From positions 1 through 29,608 of the forward strand of contig DBRR01000048.1 in NCBI GenBank assembly GCA_002306055.1: a stretch of DNA of 29,608 bases, given 5' to 3'. The notes under the pieces were generated by a model. The model was not told where the DNA came from. It was given only the letters and a program-made list of their open reading frames with translations, and ran no database searches. This DNA comes from Anaerolineaceae bacterium UBA1363 (lineage in GTDB: Bacteria > Chloroflexota > Anaerolineae > Anaerolineales > Anaerolineaceae). Below are positions 16,052-24,217 of this stretch, one piece after another; position 1 is the first letter of the stretch; each line of letters starts with the position of its first letter. The translations under genes were made by a program, and so were the position numbers.

Positions 16052-16706
16052 ACTCACAGATGTATCAAAAAGGTTCAAAGAAAAAGTATTATATGAAGAT
16101 GTAAACCTATCTGTTGATGAGGGCGCGTGTGTCGGGATTGTTGGTGCAAATGGCAGCGGTAAGAGCGTGCTCTTCAAATTGATTACAGGACTGGAATCAG
16201 CAGACACCGGCACAATCCATGTCAAAGGCAATCTCGTCGGCAAAGACCTGAACTTTCCACAAGGAGTCGGCCTTTTTGTCAATCAGCCCGGATACATCCA
16301 GTACTATGATGGTCTCACGAATCTGAAACTTCTCGCCGAAATTCAAAACAAGGTAGGGGAGGAGACGATCCGGTCGTTTATGCTCAAAGTACACTTGGAC
16401 CCGGACGATAAGACAAAAGTTGCAAACTACTCTGCAGGCATGAAACAAAAATTAGGGATTGCTCAGGCCATTATGGAAGGCCAGGATATTGTTCTGCTTG
16501 ACGAACCCTTTAATGCCCTTGACTATCAAACCAATAATGATGTAATGGAAATACTAGTTGATTTGAAAGGTCAGGGAAAAACCCTTTTAATGACCTCTCA
16601 TCAACATGGTTACTTGGAAAAACTGTGTGATCATCTCTTTTTGATCGTGGATAAGAAATTAGTGGTATTTGATGAGGAATTAAAGAGGAAGTACTTCTTG
16701 TTCTAG
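16038..16706 (+). CDS. ABC transporter ATP-binding protein
   Basis: The 222-residue ATPase is complete. Walker A is GANGSGKSV with Lys42. The Q-loop region is near FVNQPGYIQYY, the signature is YSAGMKQKLG (variant of LSGGQ, as in BcrA/LolD-like and antibiotic-export ATPases), Walker B is IVLLDEPF, the D-loop is NALD, and the H-loop is MTSHQ. An AGGAGAAGG ribosome site lies within the upstream permease gene. It energises the two membrane proteins, and the single ATPase would act as a homodimer. Together with the exported peptide gene it forms a compact four-gene unit. Confidence 0.88.
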   Translation: MPIIRLTDVSKRFKEKVLYEDVNLSVDEGACVGIVGANGSGKSVLFKLITGLESADTGTIHVKGNLVGKDLNFPQGVGLFVNQPGYIQYYDGLTNLKLLAEIQNKVGEETIRSFMLKVHLDPDDKTKVANYSAGMKQKLGIAQAIMEGQDIVLLDEPFNALDYQTNNDVMEILVDLKGQGKTLLMTSHQHGYLEKLCDHLFLIVDKKLVVFDEELKRKYFLF

Positions 16707-17095
16707 ATTTCTTTACATTGAATTCTAAATCATCCACTTGAAATCAGAGATATCGAGAACCAGATTGTTAAATTATTACCTATCAAAAAAATCGAACCAA
16801 GATTTCAGAGTTCGCTGGAAAACCTATTGCGATTAAAGGGAAACAAATAAGAGAGAGAGAGAGAAGGAATTCAATAAAGAAAATTTGATATTCTCTCGCT
16901 ACATTATGGCATTAATTCTATTTCTTCTTATTTCGCAATTACGTAGATGAGCAAGATCTCATAAGTGTAAAAAAGCCTTCATACTTTTTATATACGCAAG
17001 ATCGCAAAAACCTGTGGAGTAAACTATAATCTTTATATCTCGTAGTTGACATGACAAATTCGTTAGTGCCAAAATTAAGAGAGGAGGCACAGCTT
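16707..17095. other. AT-rich intergenic stretch with a GA microsatellite
   Basis: This 389-bp gap holds no confident gene. A (GA)7 run lies at 16851-16864. A frame of 42 codons without a start (16722-16850, ending LENLLRLKGNK) has gene-like composition and could be a decayed fragment. TATAAT at 17025-17030 probably serves the kinase genes. No terminator was recognised after the ABC gene. Confidence 0.6.
17025..17030 (+). promoter_or_regulatory. -10 element of the kinase-CHAD genes
   Basis: TATAAT lies 65 nt before the likely GTG start at 17096. No clear -35 at normal spacing was found. Confidence 0.4.
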
Positions 17096-17833
17096 GTGTT
17101 AAGAAAAAACGATACCAAAGGTAAATTGATTGTTGTTGAGGGAATTGACGGTTCCGGCAAATCCACGCAAATCGACCTGCTTTATAAGTGGCTTCTGAGA
17201 GCTGGATATTCAGCCTACTTTAGTGAATGGAATAGCTCTGCATTGGTAAAAAGCACCACACGTACTGCAAAAAAGTCTAAATCTTTCACCCCCACCACTT
17301 TCAGTATTCTGCACTGTACCGATTTTGCGGATCGGTGGGAGAATAGCATTTATCCCCTGCTTAAAGCGGGCGTCATTGTGCTGGCAGACCGCTATGCATT
17401 CACAGCTTTTGCGCGTGATGTTGCCCGCGGCGTTGACCCGGAGTGGGTGCGCAATATGTATTCATTTGCTATTATGCCTGACGCAGCGCTCTATTTCTCC
17501 GTACCGCTGGATGTTGCCGTGGGGCGCATCACCGGCGCAAGATCCAGCCTGAAGTACTATGAGGCAGGCATGGACCTGGGGCTCTCGGATAATATCAATG
17601 AGAGCTTTAAGCTCTTCCAGGGCAAGATCTTGAATGAATACGACAAAATGGTGGATGAGTTTGGGCTGACCATAATTGATGGCACCAAGCCCGTCAAGGA
17701 CCAGCAGAGAAAAGTGCGCTCAATTATCAAGAAGATCCTGGTAGGTTTTGAGGGGCTGCCAAATCCCAACAAGATGCCCATTTCTGTTACCAACATCCAG
17801 GCGGGCAAACCTAAAAAAGGAGGCTCAAAATGA
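17096..17833 (+). CDS. Thymidylate-kinase-like P-loop kinase, paralogue 1
   Basis: The likely start is GTG 17096, because a perfect AGGAGG (17082-17087) sits 8 nt before it. An upstream in-frame ATG at 17051 has no ribosome site and would add 15 residues. The 245-residue product has Walker A EGIDGSGKSTQ (Lys22), the dTMP-kinase-type DRY motif in VLADRYAFTAFARD, and a GMDLGLSDN stretch in the lid region. dTMP kinases phosphorylate dTMP, and the related PPK2 fold uses polyphosphate. The usual DRYxxSxxAYQ pattern is altered, so true dTMP kinase activity is uncertain. It overlaps the second kinase by 4 nt (ATGA). Confidence 0.8.
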   Translation: MLRKNDTKGKLIVVEGIDGSGKSTQIDLLYKWLLRAGYSAYFSEWNSSALVKSTTRTAKKSKSFTPTTFSILHCTDFADRWENSIYPLLKAGVIVLADRYAFTAFARDVARGVDPEWVRNMYSFAIMPDAALYFSVPLDVAVGRITGARSSLKYYEAGMDLGLSDNINESFKLFQGKILNEYDKMVDEFGLTIIDGTKPVKDQQRKVRSIIKKILVGFEGLPNPNKMPISVTNIQAGKPKKGGSK

Positions 17834-18543
17834 ATAAAGCAACCTTTTATGGAGCCGGCTTTCCCTACCGCGATTTTGGCAATCTCCCTGGCAAATTGAT
17901 TGTGCTGGAAGGAACTGATGGCGTTGGGCGATCAACCCAGGTCAAAATGCTGCGCAATTGGCTTGAGGAAGAAGGCTATGCGGTCTCAGATACCGGGCTG
18001 ACACGCTCAGAACTGACTGCTGCCGGGCTTGAGGCTGCCAAGAGTGGACACACGCTTGGTCCGATTACGATGAGCCTCTTCTATGCTGCAGACTTTGCCG
18101 ACCGCCTTGAAAATCAGATCATTCCTGCCTTGCAAGCGGGTTTTGTGGTGCTTTCAGACCGTTATTTCTATTCAGTCGTTGCACGGGATAGTATTCGCGG
18201 CATCAGCAGTACCTGGTCTAAACAGTTGTATGGAATCGCACTCAAACCTGATTTGATCCTATACATGAAAGCCAGCATTCCTTCACTGGTAACACGCCTG
18301 ATCCATGGAAGAGGTCTGAACTATTGGGAATCTGGCATGGACCTGCACCTGGCGGATAACTTATATGACAGCTTTGTTCAATATCAGGGTTTGATCCTTG
18401 AACAGTTCGATATCATGGCAAAAGAATACAATTTCATGACCATTGATGCTGACCCAACAGAAGACAAAATCTTTGAGGAACTCAAAAAACCTATTCTTGA
18501 ACTACTGCACAACCGGCTGACCAAAGGCAACAAACCGAAGTAA
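17830..18543 (+). CDS. Thymidylate-kinase-like protein, paralogue 2, with Arg in Walker A
   Basis: The 237-residue paralogue shares the fold and motifs of the upstream kinase: EGTDGVGRSTQ, VLSDRYFYSVVARD and SGMDLHLADN. The Walker A Lys is replaced by Arg34 (codon CGA at 17929-17931). Such a change usually impairs phosphate binding, so this may be a regulatory or pseudo-kinase partner of paralogue 1, although Arg can be tolerated. An AAAGGAGG ribosome site lies in the end of the upstream gene, and the ATGA overlap shows tight coupling, which fits a heterodimer. The remainder of the protein is intact. Confidence 0.8.
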   Translation: MNKATFYGAGFPYRDFGNLPGKLIVLEGTDGVGRSTQVKMLRNWLEEEGYAVSDTGLTRSELTAAGLEAAKSGHTLGPITMSLFYAADFADRLENQIIPALQAGFVVLSDRYFYSVVARDSIRGISSTWSKQLYGIALKPDLILYMKASIPSLVTRLIHGRGLNYWESGMDLHLADNLYDSFVQYQGLILEQFDIMAKEYNFMTIDADPTEDKIFEELKKPILELLHNRLTKGNKPK

Positions 18544-18549
18544 AGAGTA

Positions 18550-18580
18550 ACTTACCCCAGCATGCCTGGGGTAAGTCTTT
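18550..18580 (+). terminator. Hairpin with T-run between kinase 2 and CHAD gene
   Basis: ACTTACCCCAG pairs with CTGGGGTAAGT (11 bp) around the loop CATGC and is followed by CTTTT. It looks like a terminator or attenuator, but the CHAD ribosome site AGGAGAG starts right after it, so partial readthrough is likely. Confidence 0.7.
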
Positions 18581-18591
18581 TAGGAGAGTCA

Positions 18592-19635
18592 ATGACCAAA
18601 ATCCGATCTGAAGCTGTCTGTGTCTATGGGGCAAAGATCATCAACACTCACGTTCTGGCGATGCAGGCCGAGATCGAAGGTGTGCTGGAAGCCAAGGATA
18701 TTGAATACATCCATCGTATGCGCGTTGCTTCACGCCGGCTTCGCAGCGCACTGGCAATCTTTAAGGGTTGCTTGTCAAGCAAAGACTTCAAGAACTTCGC
18801 CCGCGTTATACGGGATGTGACCCGTTCTCTTGGGGCGGCACGCGATTTGGATGTACAGCTTGCGGTACTCGAGAGCGTCATGCCCGATTTTTCCGATCCC
18901 AAACTGATCCCAGGCTTGCGCCGGCTGCAATTTCGCCTCAAGCAGCAGCGTGTGGGAGCTCAAAAAGACGTCATAACTGCCATACAGACGCTCCAAGCGA
19001 ATAATACGTTGGTAAATCTTGCCAAATGGACAGTGCCCTTTCAGGAGTTGTCGGAAGGCGTCTATCTTTTTTCACCCGCGCTCTATGAACTTGCATTTAG
19101 TGGCATCAATGCCCGTCTTAATGAACTGCTTGAGCATGCGGCATATATCCAGGATGAGAGCAATGTGACTGAATTGCACAATATGCGTATCACCGCCAAG
19201 CGATTACGTTATACAATGGAAGCCTTCACTGATCTGTACGGCGCAAGTCTGAAGCCTTTTATTAATCAGACACGGAAATTCCAGGACATGCTGGGAGAAA
19301 TCCATGACGCGGATGTTTGGATCGAAATGATCCCACGCTTCATCCAGGAAGAAGGCGAACGGATATTTATGTACTTTGGAAACAACCGTCCTCTCAAACG
19401 GCTGCTGCCTGGTTTAGAGGCTTTCAGGGCTAACCGCACAGAAAAACGCAAGGCAGATTATCAGCGTTTTCTCGGGATATGGGCGCAAGCCGAGGAAGAA
19501 CATCTTTGGGATGAACTCCTCAAGCTCATTAACGCCCCACTCGATCTCGAAGTTGCACTGCATTCCCTGCAGCAGCTTGAGAATCCCCACGTGGAGCAGG
19601 TGGAAAAATTTGAGGATATCTCCCCGGAGGATTAA
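18592..19635 (+). CDS. CHAD-domain protein (polyphosphate-binding type)
   Basis: The protein has 347 residues from the ATG at 18592, which AGGAGAG supports. An in-frame ATG at 18562 lies inside the terminator hairpin and is rejected. It is made almost wholly of the conserved-histidine alpha-helical domain. The first repeat has EYIHRMRVASRRLRSAL (about residues 40-57) and the second ELHNMRITAKRLRYTMEAF (about 201-219). These His/Arg/Lys helices form the basic surface that binds polyphosphate in characterised CHAD proteins. No CYTH domain is fused. The two kinases upstream suggest a role in phosphate or polyphosphate biology, by neighbourhood. Confidence 0.88.
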   Translation: MTKIRSEAVCVYGAKIINTHVLAMQAEIEGVLEAKDIEYIHRMRVASRRLRSALAIFKGCLSSKDFKNFARVIRDVTRSLGAARDLDVQLAVLESVMPDFSDPKLIPGLRRLQFRLKQQRVGAQKDVITAIQTLQANNTLVNLAKWTVPFQELSEGVYLFSPALYELAFSGINARLNELLEHAAYIQDESNVTELHNMRITAKRLRYTMEAFTDLYGASLKPFINQTRKFQDMLGEIHDADVWIEMIPRFIQEEGERIFMYFGNNRPLKRLLPGLEAFRANRTEKRKADYQRFLGIWAQAEEEHLWDELLKLINAPLDLEVALHSLQQLENPHVEQVEKFEDISPED

Positions 19636-19713
19636 CTTACCCTCCGACCGCTTCTTGTGTATCTCAATCTCAGGATAGGTTGGCACAATAAATTTTTCGA
19701 TGCAAATGGATCC

Positions 19714-19738
19714 CAAAAAGCCTACCCACTGGTAGGCT
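19714..19738 (-). terminator. Terminator of the corA transcript overlapping its stop codon
   Basis: On the minus strand AGCCTACC pairs with GGTAGGCT around AGTG and is followed by a TTTTT run. The corA stop codon lies inside the hairpin. It also lies downstream of the convergent CHAD gene and could act on it in part. Confidence 0.75.
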
Positions 19739-20786
19739 CATCTTTTGTCAGATTGCGTTCCATGCGCTGCAAGAGAGAATAATTAACCAAGGCTACAATG
19801 ACCATAAACACCAGTAAAACCAGGTAGCCGATCTTCCAATTTTCCTGCCCCACCATCATGGTGTACTCCGACATGCCCCCGATGCCTGAAATGAGCGTGA
19901 GCGGCATAAATATGCTGCTGATCAGCGTTAGGCGCCGCATGCTGGCGTTCGTACGGTTTGAGGTCTCAGCCATGCGATTGCTGATCAATGAGAGGTGGAT
20001 TTCCATCAGACTTGTCACCTGATCCCTGGCAGTTTCTGAGATTTCATAATAGCGAGAGAGATGGTCATACACATCCCGAAAGAAAACCAGCGACTTTTCA
20101 GCGATGAAGGGACTGTCTTGCCGGATTAACTTACTGAGCACCTCGCGTTCATAGAATACAGATTTACGGATGGTCATCAAATCGCGTCGCGAGTCCAGCA
20201 GCCGCGAGAGATCGTAGTCTGGTGAGCCTTTCAGGATCTCATCCTCGTCTTTGTCAAGTTTGGTTTCGATCTGGTCAATAGCTAAAAACTTACGGTCTAC
20301 TACTGTGTCAATTAAGAGGTGAAGTAAGAAGGATGGACCGTTTCGGACTCTCTGACTCTCCCGTTCAACCAGGCGCTCCACGCCCTGCAATAATGGTTGG
20401 TTTTGACTATCCCGATGAGTGATGCTAATGATGAAATTCTTTCCAATAACCAGGTCAAGTTCATGTGCCAGCAATTCCTCAGAAGAAATCTCGAATATGT
20501 TAAAGACCATGAAGGAATAGTGTGGGAATAAATCAAGCTTGGGTAACTGCTCTTCATTAAGGCTATCTTCGATGCTCAGAGGGTGAATGTTAAGTTCGGT
20601 AATGAGGGGCTGGAGGTCCCCATTTTTCGGGTCGCAATAATCAAGCCAAGCATATCCACCGTCCTCTGCAGCCTTCATTGCATCATGAATGGAAGAGACC
20701 AGCGAGAGATCTCCGACTGGGTTGATAAAGAAAAAGCGCGAATAGGGTTCAGTGGTGGCAATGGGGTGTTGGATTAGTTCAGTCAT
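19722..20786 (-). CDS. corA: CorA-family divalent-cation transporter with GMS motif
   Basis: The 354-residue protein has family length: a large soluble N-terminal funnel domain, a long helix (about residues 215-290), and two C-terminal membrane segments (about 285-305 and 320-340). The selectivity signature, normally GMN, reads GMS (Gly304-Met305-Ser306, codon at 19869-19871). CorA pentamers carry Mg2+, Co2+ or Ni2+ inward, and relatives such as ZntB carry Zn2+. The Asn-to-Ser change may alter selectivity. The start is supported by AAGGA. It overlaps the upstream glycosyltransferase gene by 8 nt. Confidence 0.88.
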   Translation of the reverse strand: MTELIQHPIATTEPYSRFFFINPVGDLSLVSSIHDAMKAAEDGGYAWLDYCDPKNGDLQPLITELNIHPLSIEDSLNEEQLPKLDLFPHYSFMVFNIFEISSEELLAHELDLVIGKNFIISITHRDSQNQPLLQGVERLVERESQRVRNGPSFLLHLLIDTVVDRKFLAIDQIETKLDKDEDEILKGSPDYDLSRLLDSRRDLMTIRKSVFYEREVLSKLIRQDSPFIAEKSLVFFRDVYDHLSRYYEISETARDQVTSLMEIHLSLISNRMAETSNRTNASMRRLTLISSIFMPLTLISGIGGMSEYTMMVGQENWKIGYLVLLVFMVIVALVNYSLLQRMERNLTKDEPTSG

Positions 20787-21789
20787 TGTGGTCCTTTGTT
20801 GAAGCGTCGTGCACGAGAATTTTGACTACAGGTGAGAATGGATTCCAATCCAGCAATCTGGCAAACTGGAGCGGCGTTATCTTTCGTTGAGATTGGATGG
20901 CATTGCGTTTTTTACGCATGGTTGAAAGTCCCTTAAGAGCGTCCTTTTTTCCTCTGAAGAGAGCTTTCCCGGATGGCATAAAAAACCCCGCAATTACGTA
21001 GATCAGATTGTAGAAAATGTGGGCAGGGAGTAGCAGATAGAACAGGAACCCCGGCATGTTTTTTATGAACGCCCAAATCAGATTACGCTGCCCGTAATAG
21101 GTCGCAAAGTCACTGCGGTAGCCAGTGCTGCCAGAACCAACATGCTGGACTACCGCGTCTGGCAAATAGAGAAAAGGATATCCAGCCAGCTGCAGGCGCA
21201 TATCGAGGTCGATGTCCTCCATGTAGGCGAAGAATTCCTCATCAAATCCTCCCACCTGTTCAAAAGCGGTCCTGGGATAGGCCGAAGCTGCCGCGCAGGC
21301 GCTCATCACATAGCGGGGTCCGGTTGCGCTTTTTGTCGCTGGCTGGCTGTGGTTTTTGCGCCATGCCAGGCCGCTGGCATGGTAAACATTCCATTCCCCG
21401 TCAAGGATCGCTGAATTGCCGGCTTGCAAGAGACGTGAGGCAAAACAATGCCCGGGATGAGCCAGCGCAGCCTGGTGAAGCGTTGCCAGCCAATCTGGTT
21501 CAGGGAACGCATCACTGTTCAACAGCACCAGGTACTCACCTGTAGCCGACTTTGCAGCCAGGTTATTTCCGCCAGCAAAACCAAGATTGGCATCGGAATG
21601 GAGATGCTTTAGGTCAAGATCGTGGAAAACTCCCAATATTGCATGGTCAGGCGGATGGCTGGCACCGTTGTCAAGCAGGATCACTTCAAAATCCTTAAAA
21701 GTTTGCGCTTGGAGTGAATGCAAACAGGTCTGGAGATATTGTTCACTCTGCCAGAGCAGGATCAGGATCGAGAAAAAGGGTTGGTTCAT
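20779..21789 (-). CDS. Family 2 glycosyltransferase (rhamnosyltransferase-like)
   Basis: The protein has 336 residues from the ATG at 21789, with AGGGA 8 nt upstream; a GTG at 21795 lies too close to that site. The GT-A fold shows the N-terminal strand FFSILILLWQSEQYL, LLDNGAS for nucleotide binding, LVLLNSDAFPEPDWL for the DxD-like motif, and FAYMEDIDLDMRLQLAGY with the catalytic-base region. The C-terminal part is hydrophobic (FLFYLLLPAHIFYNLIYVIAGF), suggesting membrane association. Layout resembles dTDP-rhamnose or galactofuranosyl transferases. A dTDP-rhamnose pathway lies 3 kb away on the other strand. Confidence 0.88.
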   Translation of the reverse strand: MNQPFFSILILLWQSEQYLQTCLHSLQAQTFKDFEVILLDNGASHPPDHAILGVFHDLDLKHLHSDANLGFAGGNNLAAKSATGEYLVLLNSDAFPEPDWLATLHQAALAHPGHCFASRLLQAGNSAILDGEWNVYHASGLAWRKNHSQPATKSATGPRYVMSACAAASAYPRTAFEQVGGFDEEFFAYMEDIDLDMRLQLAGYPFLYLPDAVVQHVGSGSTGYRSDFATYYGQRNLIWAFIKNMPGFLFYLLLPAHIFYNLIYVIAGFFMPSGKALFRGKKDALKGLSTMRKKRNAIQSQRKITPLQFARLLDWNPFSPVVKILVHDASTKDHND

Positions 21790-21842
21790 GTTCACTTTCC
21801 CTATTATGTTTATTATAGTTTAAGTAGGGAATGTGCAAGGGT

Positions 21843-21872
21843 TTGAAACCAGGCATCAGGGGCTTGTATAAT
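21843..21872 (+). promoter_or_regulatory. Promoter of the rhodanese gene
   Basis: TTGAAA (21843-21848), an 18-bp spacer and TATAAT (21867-21872) lie 31 nt before the probable ATG at 21904. Confidence 0.65.
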
Positions 21873-21903
21873 TCAGCTCATAAAACCGACAGGATGTATG
21901 AAC

Positions 21904-22398
21904 ATGGCGAAATCAAATAATTCCAGGCAAGATCGTATGGCAACCAAACCAAAGAATAGTGGTCAAGAAAACCCAAGGTGGAAGGTACCAGTGTGGGGTT
22001 GGGCACTGATTGTAACAGGTGTGATCCTCGGGGGTTATCTGCTAATGAGAAATATAGGGCAACAGGAGCCAGCCACGAGCAATTTACCTGCAGAGATCAG
22101 CGTAACTGAAGCGGCTAAACTTGAACAGCAAGATTGGTTCTTCCTGGATGTGCGGGAGCCAAGCGAGTGGGAAGAGGCCCATATCCCCTATGCCACGCTT
22201 ATTCCACTTGGGGAGCTGAACTCCAGGCTGTCTGAGATACCAAAGGACAAGAACATCGTTGTAATCTGTCGGTCTGGTAATCGCAGCGCTGTGGGGCGAG
22301 ACCTGCTCATTAATTCTGGATTCACCAATGTAACCAGCATGGCTGGCGGTATGAATACATGGCAAGCCAAGGGCTTTCCGGTGGTAACCGGACCGTAA
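21904..22398 (+). CDS. Membrane-anchored rhodanese-domain protein
   Basis: The protein has 164 residues from the ATG at 21904, which has AGGA 9 nt upstream; an ATG two codons earlier is too close to it. A basic Asn/Lys-rich N-terminus precedes one membrane segment (about residues 28-48), then a single rhodanese domain (about 65-160). It has the family motifs FLDVREPSEWEEAHIPYA and active-site loop CRSGNRS with Cys122, and ends GGMNTWQAKGFPVV. The domain carries sulfane sulfur on Cys. Topology places it outside the membrane. The substrate is unknown, and no sulfur-metabolism gene is adjacent. Confidence 0.88.
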   Translation: MAKSNNSRQDRMATKPKNSGQENPRWKVPVWGWALIVTGVILGGYLLMRNIGQQEPATSNLPAEISVTEAAKLEQQDWFFLDVREPSEWEEAHIPYATLIPLGELNSRLSEIPKDKNIVVICRSGNRSAVGRDLLINSGFTNVTSMAGGMNTWQAKGFPVVTGP

Positions 22399-22623
22399 TC
22401 GCGATATTTGCATAAGAGTAACTGATAAACCGTCGATCAAACCGCCTATATTTGCCTCTTTTTATTAACATACGTGCAAGCTTGAGGTTATGCGGTAAAT
22501 TCTGCCTTTCTATGCTGAATCCAAAAACTCTAATACACAGCCAAGCCCACCGAAGGCCGGCATGCCCAATCATTTTCCTATGGTAAGATTAAAAACTGTC
22601 TGATACACAAAAAGGTGACACAA

Positions 22624-23451
22624 TTGGCCAGTACTTCTAAACCTGTCTATGATTCCGCAAGCTACCGGGTATCCGCGATTTCCGAATTGAAAGAATTGGG
22701 AAAATATCGCTACCTGCTCGGGCAATTAATTCGAAGGGACATTCTCACGCGTTACAAGCGCTCAGTACTTGGCGTGGCCTGGACGATGCTGAACCCATTA
22801 GGCACCATGCTGATCCTGACCTTTGTGTTCTCTAATTTTTTCAAATCAAATGTGCCGCACTACCCCGTTTACATATTAAGCGGTTTGTTGGTGTGGAACT
22901 TTTTCTCGCAGGGTACAAATGCGGCTATCAGTGGGCTGGTTTGGGGAGGCAGCCTGCTCAAACGCATTTACATTCCCAGCAGTGTGTTTGGCGTTTCAGC
23001 GATTGGCACCGCGCTGGTCAACCTTGTTCTTTCGCTTGTACCACTTGTGATCGTGATGTTGGTCGATGGTGCTCCGTTTTTCCTCTCCATGCTCTTTTTA
23101 CCCGTTTCCATCCTGCTATTGACAGCCTTTACGCTCGGGTTTGGGCTGTTCATTTCATCTTTGGCTGTCTTTTTCCCGGATGTTGCCGAAATGTACCAGG
23201 TCTTGCTGACAGCCTGGATGTATCTGACCCCCATCATCTATCCTGAGAGCCTGATCTCAGCGAGATGGCTGCCTGTTTACAAAATCAACCCCATGTATTG
23301 GATGGTAAAAATGTTCCGGCTGCCAGTTTTTGAAGGACGCATTCCCACCTGGCAGGAATTCTTGCCTGCCTTCGCCTGGGCAATTGGTATGTTAGTTGTT
23401 GGTTGGATTTATTTCACTTCAAAGACGGAGGAATATGCCTACCGTGTCTGA
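22624..23451 (+). CDS. wzm: Polysaccharide ABC exporter permease (Wzm-like)
   Basis: The protein has 275 residues if TTG 22624 is the start: AGGTGA sits 5 nt before it. A GTG at 22615 is inside that ribosome site. It is an ABC-2 permease with six membrane segments. It has the typical cytosolic start (LIRRDILTRYKRSVLGVAWTM) and the region NPMYWMVKMFR near the end. Wzm permeases export lipid-linked O-antigen, teichoic acid or other glycans made in the cytoplasm. Together with the overlapping ATPase gene and downstream rhamnose genes it forms the export arm of a surface-glycan locus. Confidence 0.9.
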   Translation: MASTSKPVYDSASYRVSAISELKELGKYRYLLGQLIRRDILTRYKRSVLGVAWTMLNPLGTMLILTFVFSNFFKSNVPHYPVYILSGLLVWNFFSQGTNAAISGLVWGGSLLKRIYIPSSVFGVSAIGTALVNLVLSLVPLVIVMLVDGAPFFLSMLFLPVSILLLTAFTLGFGLFISSLAVFFPDVAEMYQVLLTAWMYLTPIIYPESLISARWLPVYKINPMYWMVKMFRLPVFEGRIPTWQEFLPAFAWAIGMLVVGWIYFTSKTEEYAYRV

Positions 23452-24217
23452 GGTAATAGAAGAGAAAATCCAATTTTCAACCCCTGAACCGATCATTCAA
23501 CTCGAGAATGTCTCGGTGAGCTATCGTTTACCTACCGAACGCATTGGTACCTTCAAAGAATATGCCATCCGTAAGCTGCAGCGAAAAATCCGACTTGAAA
23601 AATTTTGGGCACTGACAGATGTCAGTCTTCAAGTTAATAGAGGCGAGGTTTTTGGGCTGATCGGCAACAATGGCGCGGGTAAAAGCACCATGCTAAAAGT
23701 TATCTCCAAGGTGTTAAAGCCAACGAAGGGCAGGGTGGTGGTTTACGGCAGGATCGCGCCCCTGCTCGAACTCGGCGCAGGATTTCACCCCGAGCTGTCA
23801 GGACGGGAGAATGTCTTCCTTAACGGTGCTTTGCTTGGGTACAGCCGATCGGAGATGGAATCCGTTTTTGATGAGATTGTCGAATTCTCTGAGTTGGAAC
23901 AATTTATCGATTCACCTATTCGCACCTACTCGTCAGGTATGTTTGCCCGGCTGGGTTTTGCCGTGGCGACTGCCCACGTGCCCGAGGTCCTAATTTTGGA
24001 TGAGATCCTAAGCGTGGGAGATGAAGCCTTCCAACGGAAATGCAATATTCGCATGAAGAGTTTCCAGCAGGCTGGCACGACAGTGTTGATGGTCTCGCAT
24101 GCGTTGGACATGCTCGAGGGCATGTGTAATCGCATTGCTTGGATCGACCACGGTAAAACTCAAAAAATCGGTGAGCCGCAGGAAGTGATTGCAGCGTATC
24201 GTGGAGAGAATTTGTAA
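23435..24217 (+). CDS. wzt: Polysaccharide ABC exporter ATPase (Wzt-like, short form)
   Basis: The protein has 260 residues from the ATG at 23435, which GGAGG supports and which overlaps the permease end by 17 nt. Walker A is GNNGAGKST (Lys83), the signature is YSSGMFARLGF, Walker B is VLILDEIL, and the characteristic LSVGDEAF motif marks the Wzt/TagH/KpsT-type subfamily. It ends shortly after the nucleotide-binding domain and so lacks the C-terminal carbohydrate-binding domain of long Wzt proteins. In that family absence of the domain goes with export not coupled to chain-end recognition. Its stop codon overlaps the rfbC start by one base (TAATG). Confidence 0.92.
   Translation: MPTVSEVIEEKIQFSTPEPIIQLENVSVSYRLPTERIGTFKEYAIRKLQRKIRLEKFWALTDVSLQVNRGEVFGLIGNNGAGKSTMLKVISKVLKPTKGRVVVYGRIAPLLELGAGFHPELSGRENVFLNGALLGYSRSEMESVFDEIVEFSELEQFIDSPIRTYSSGMFARLGFAVATAHVPEVLILDEILSVGDEAFQRKCNIRMKSFQQAGTTVLMVSHALDMLEGMCNRIAWIDHGKTQKIGEPQEVIAAYRGENL

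Noticed and set aside
17051..17095. ATG 17051 as start of the first kinase
   Set aside because: No ribosome site precedes it. GTG 17096 follows a perfect AGGAGG by 8 nt and gives the N-terminal length expected before the Walker A motif.
18562..18591. Upstream ATG as start of the CHAD gene
   Set aside because: It lies inside an 11-bp terminator-like hairpin and has no ribosome site. ATG 18592 has AGGAGAG at good spacing.
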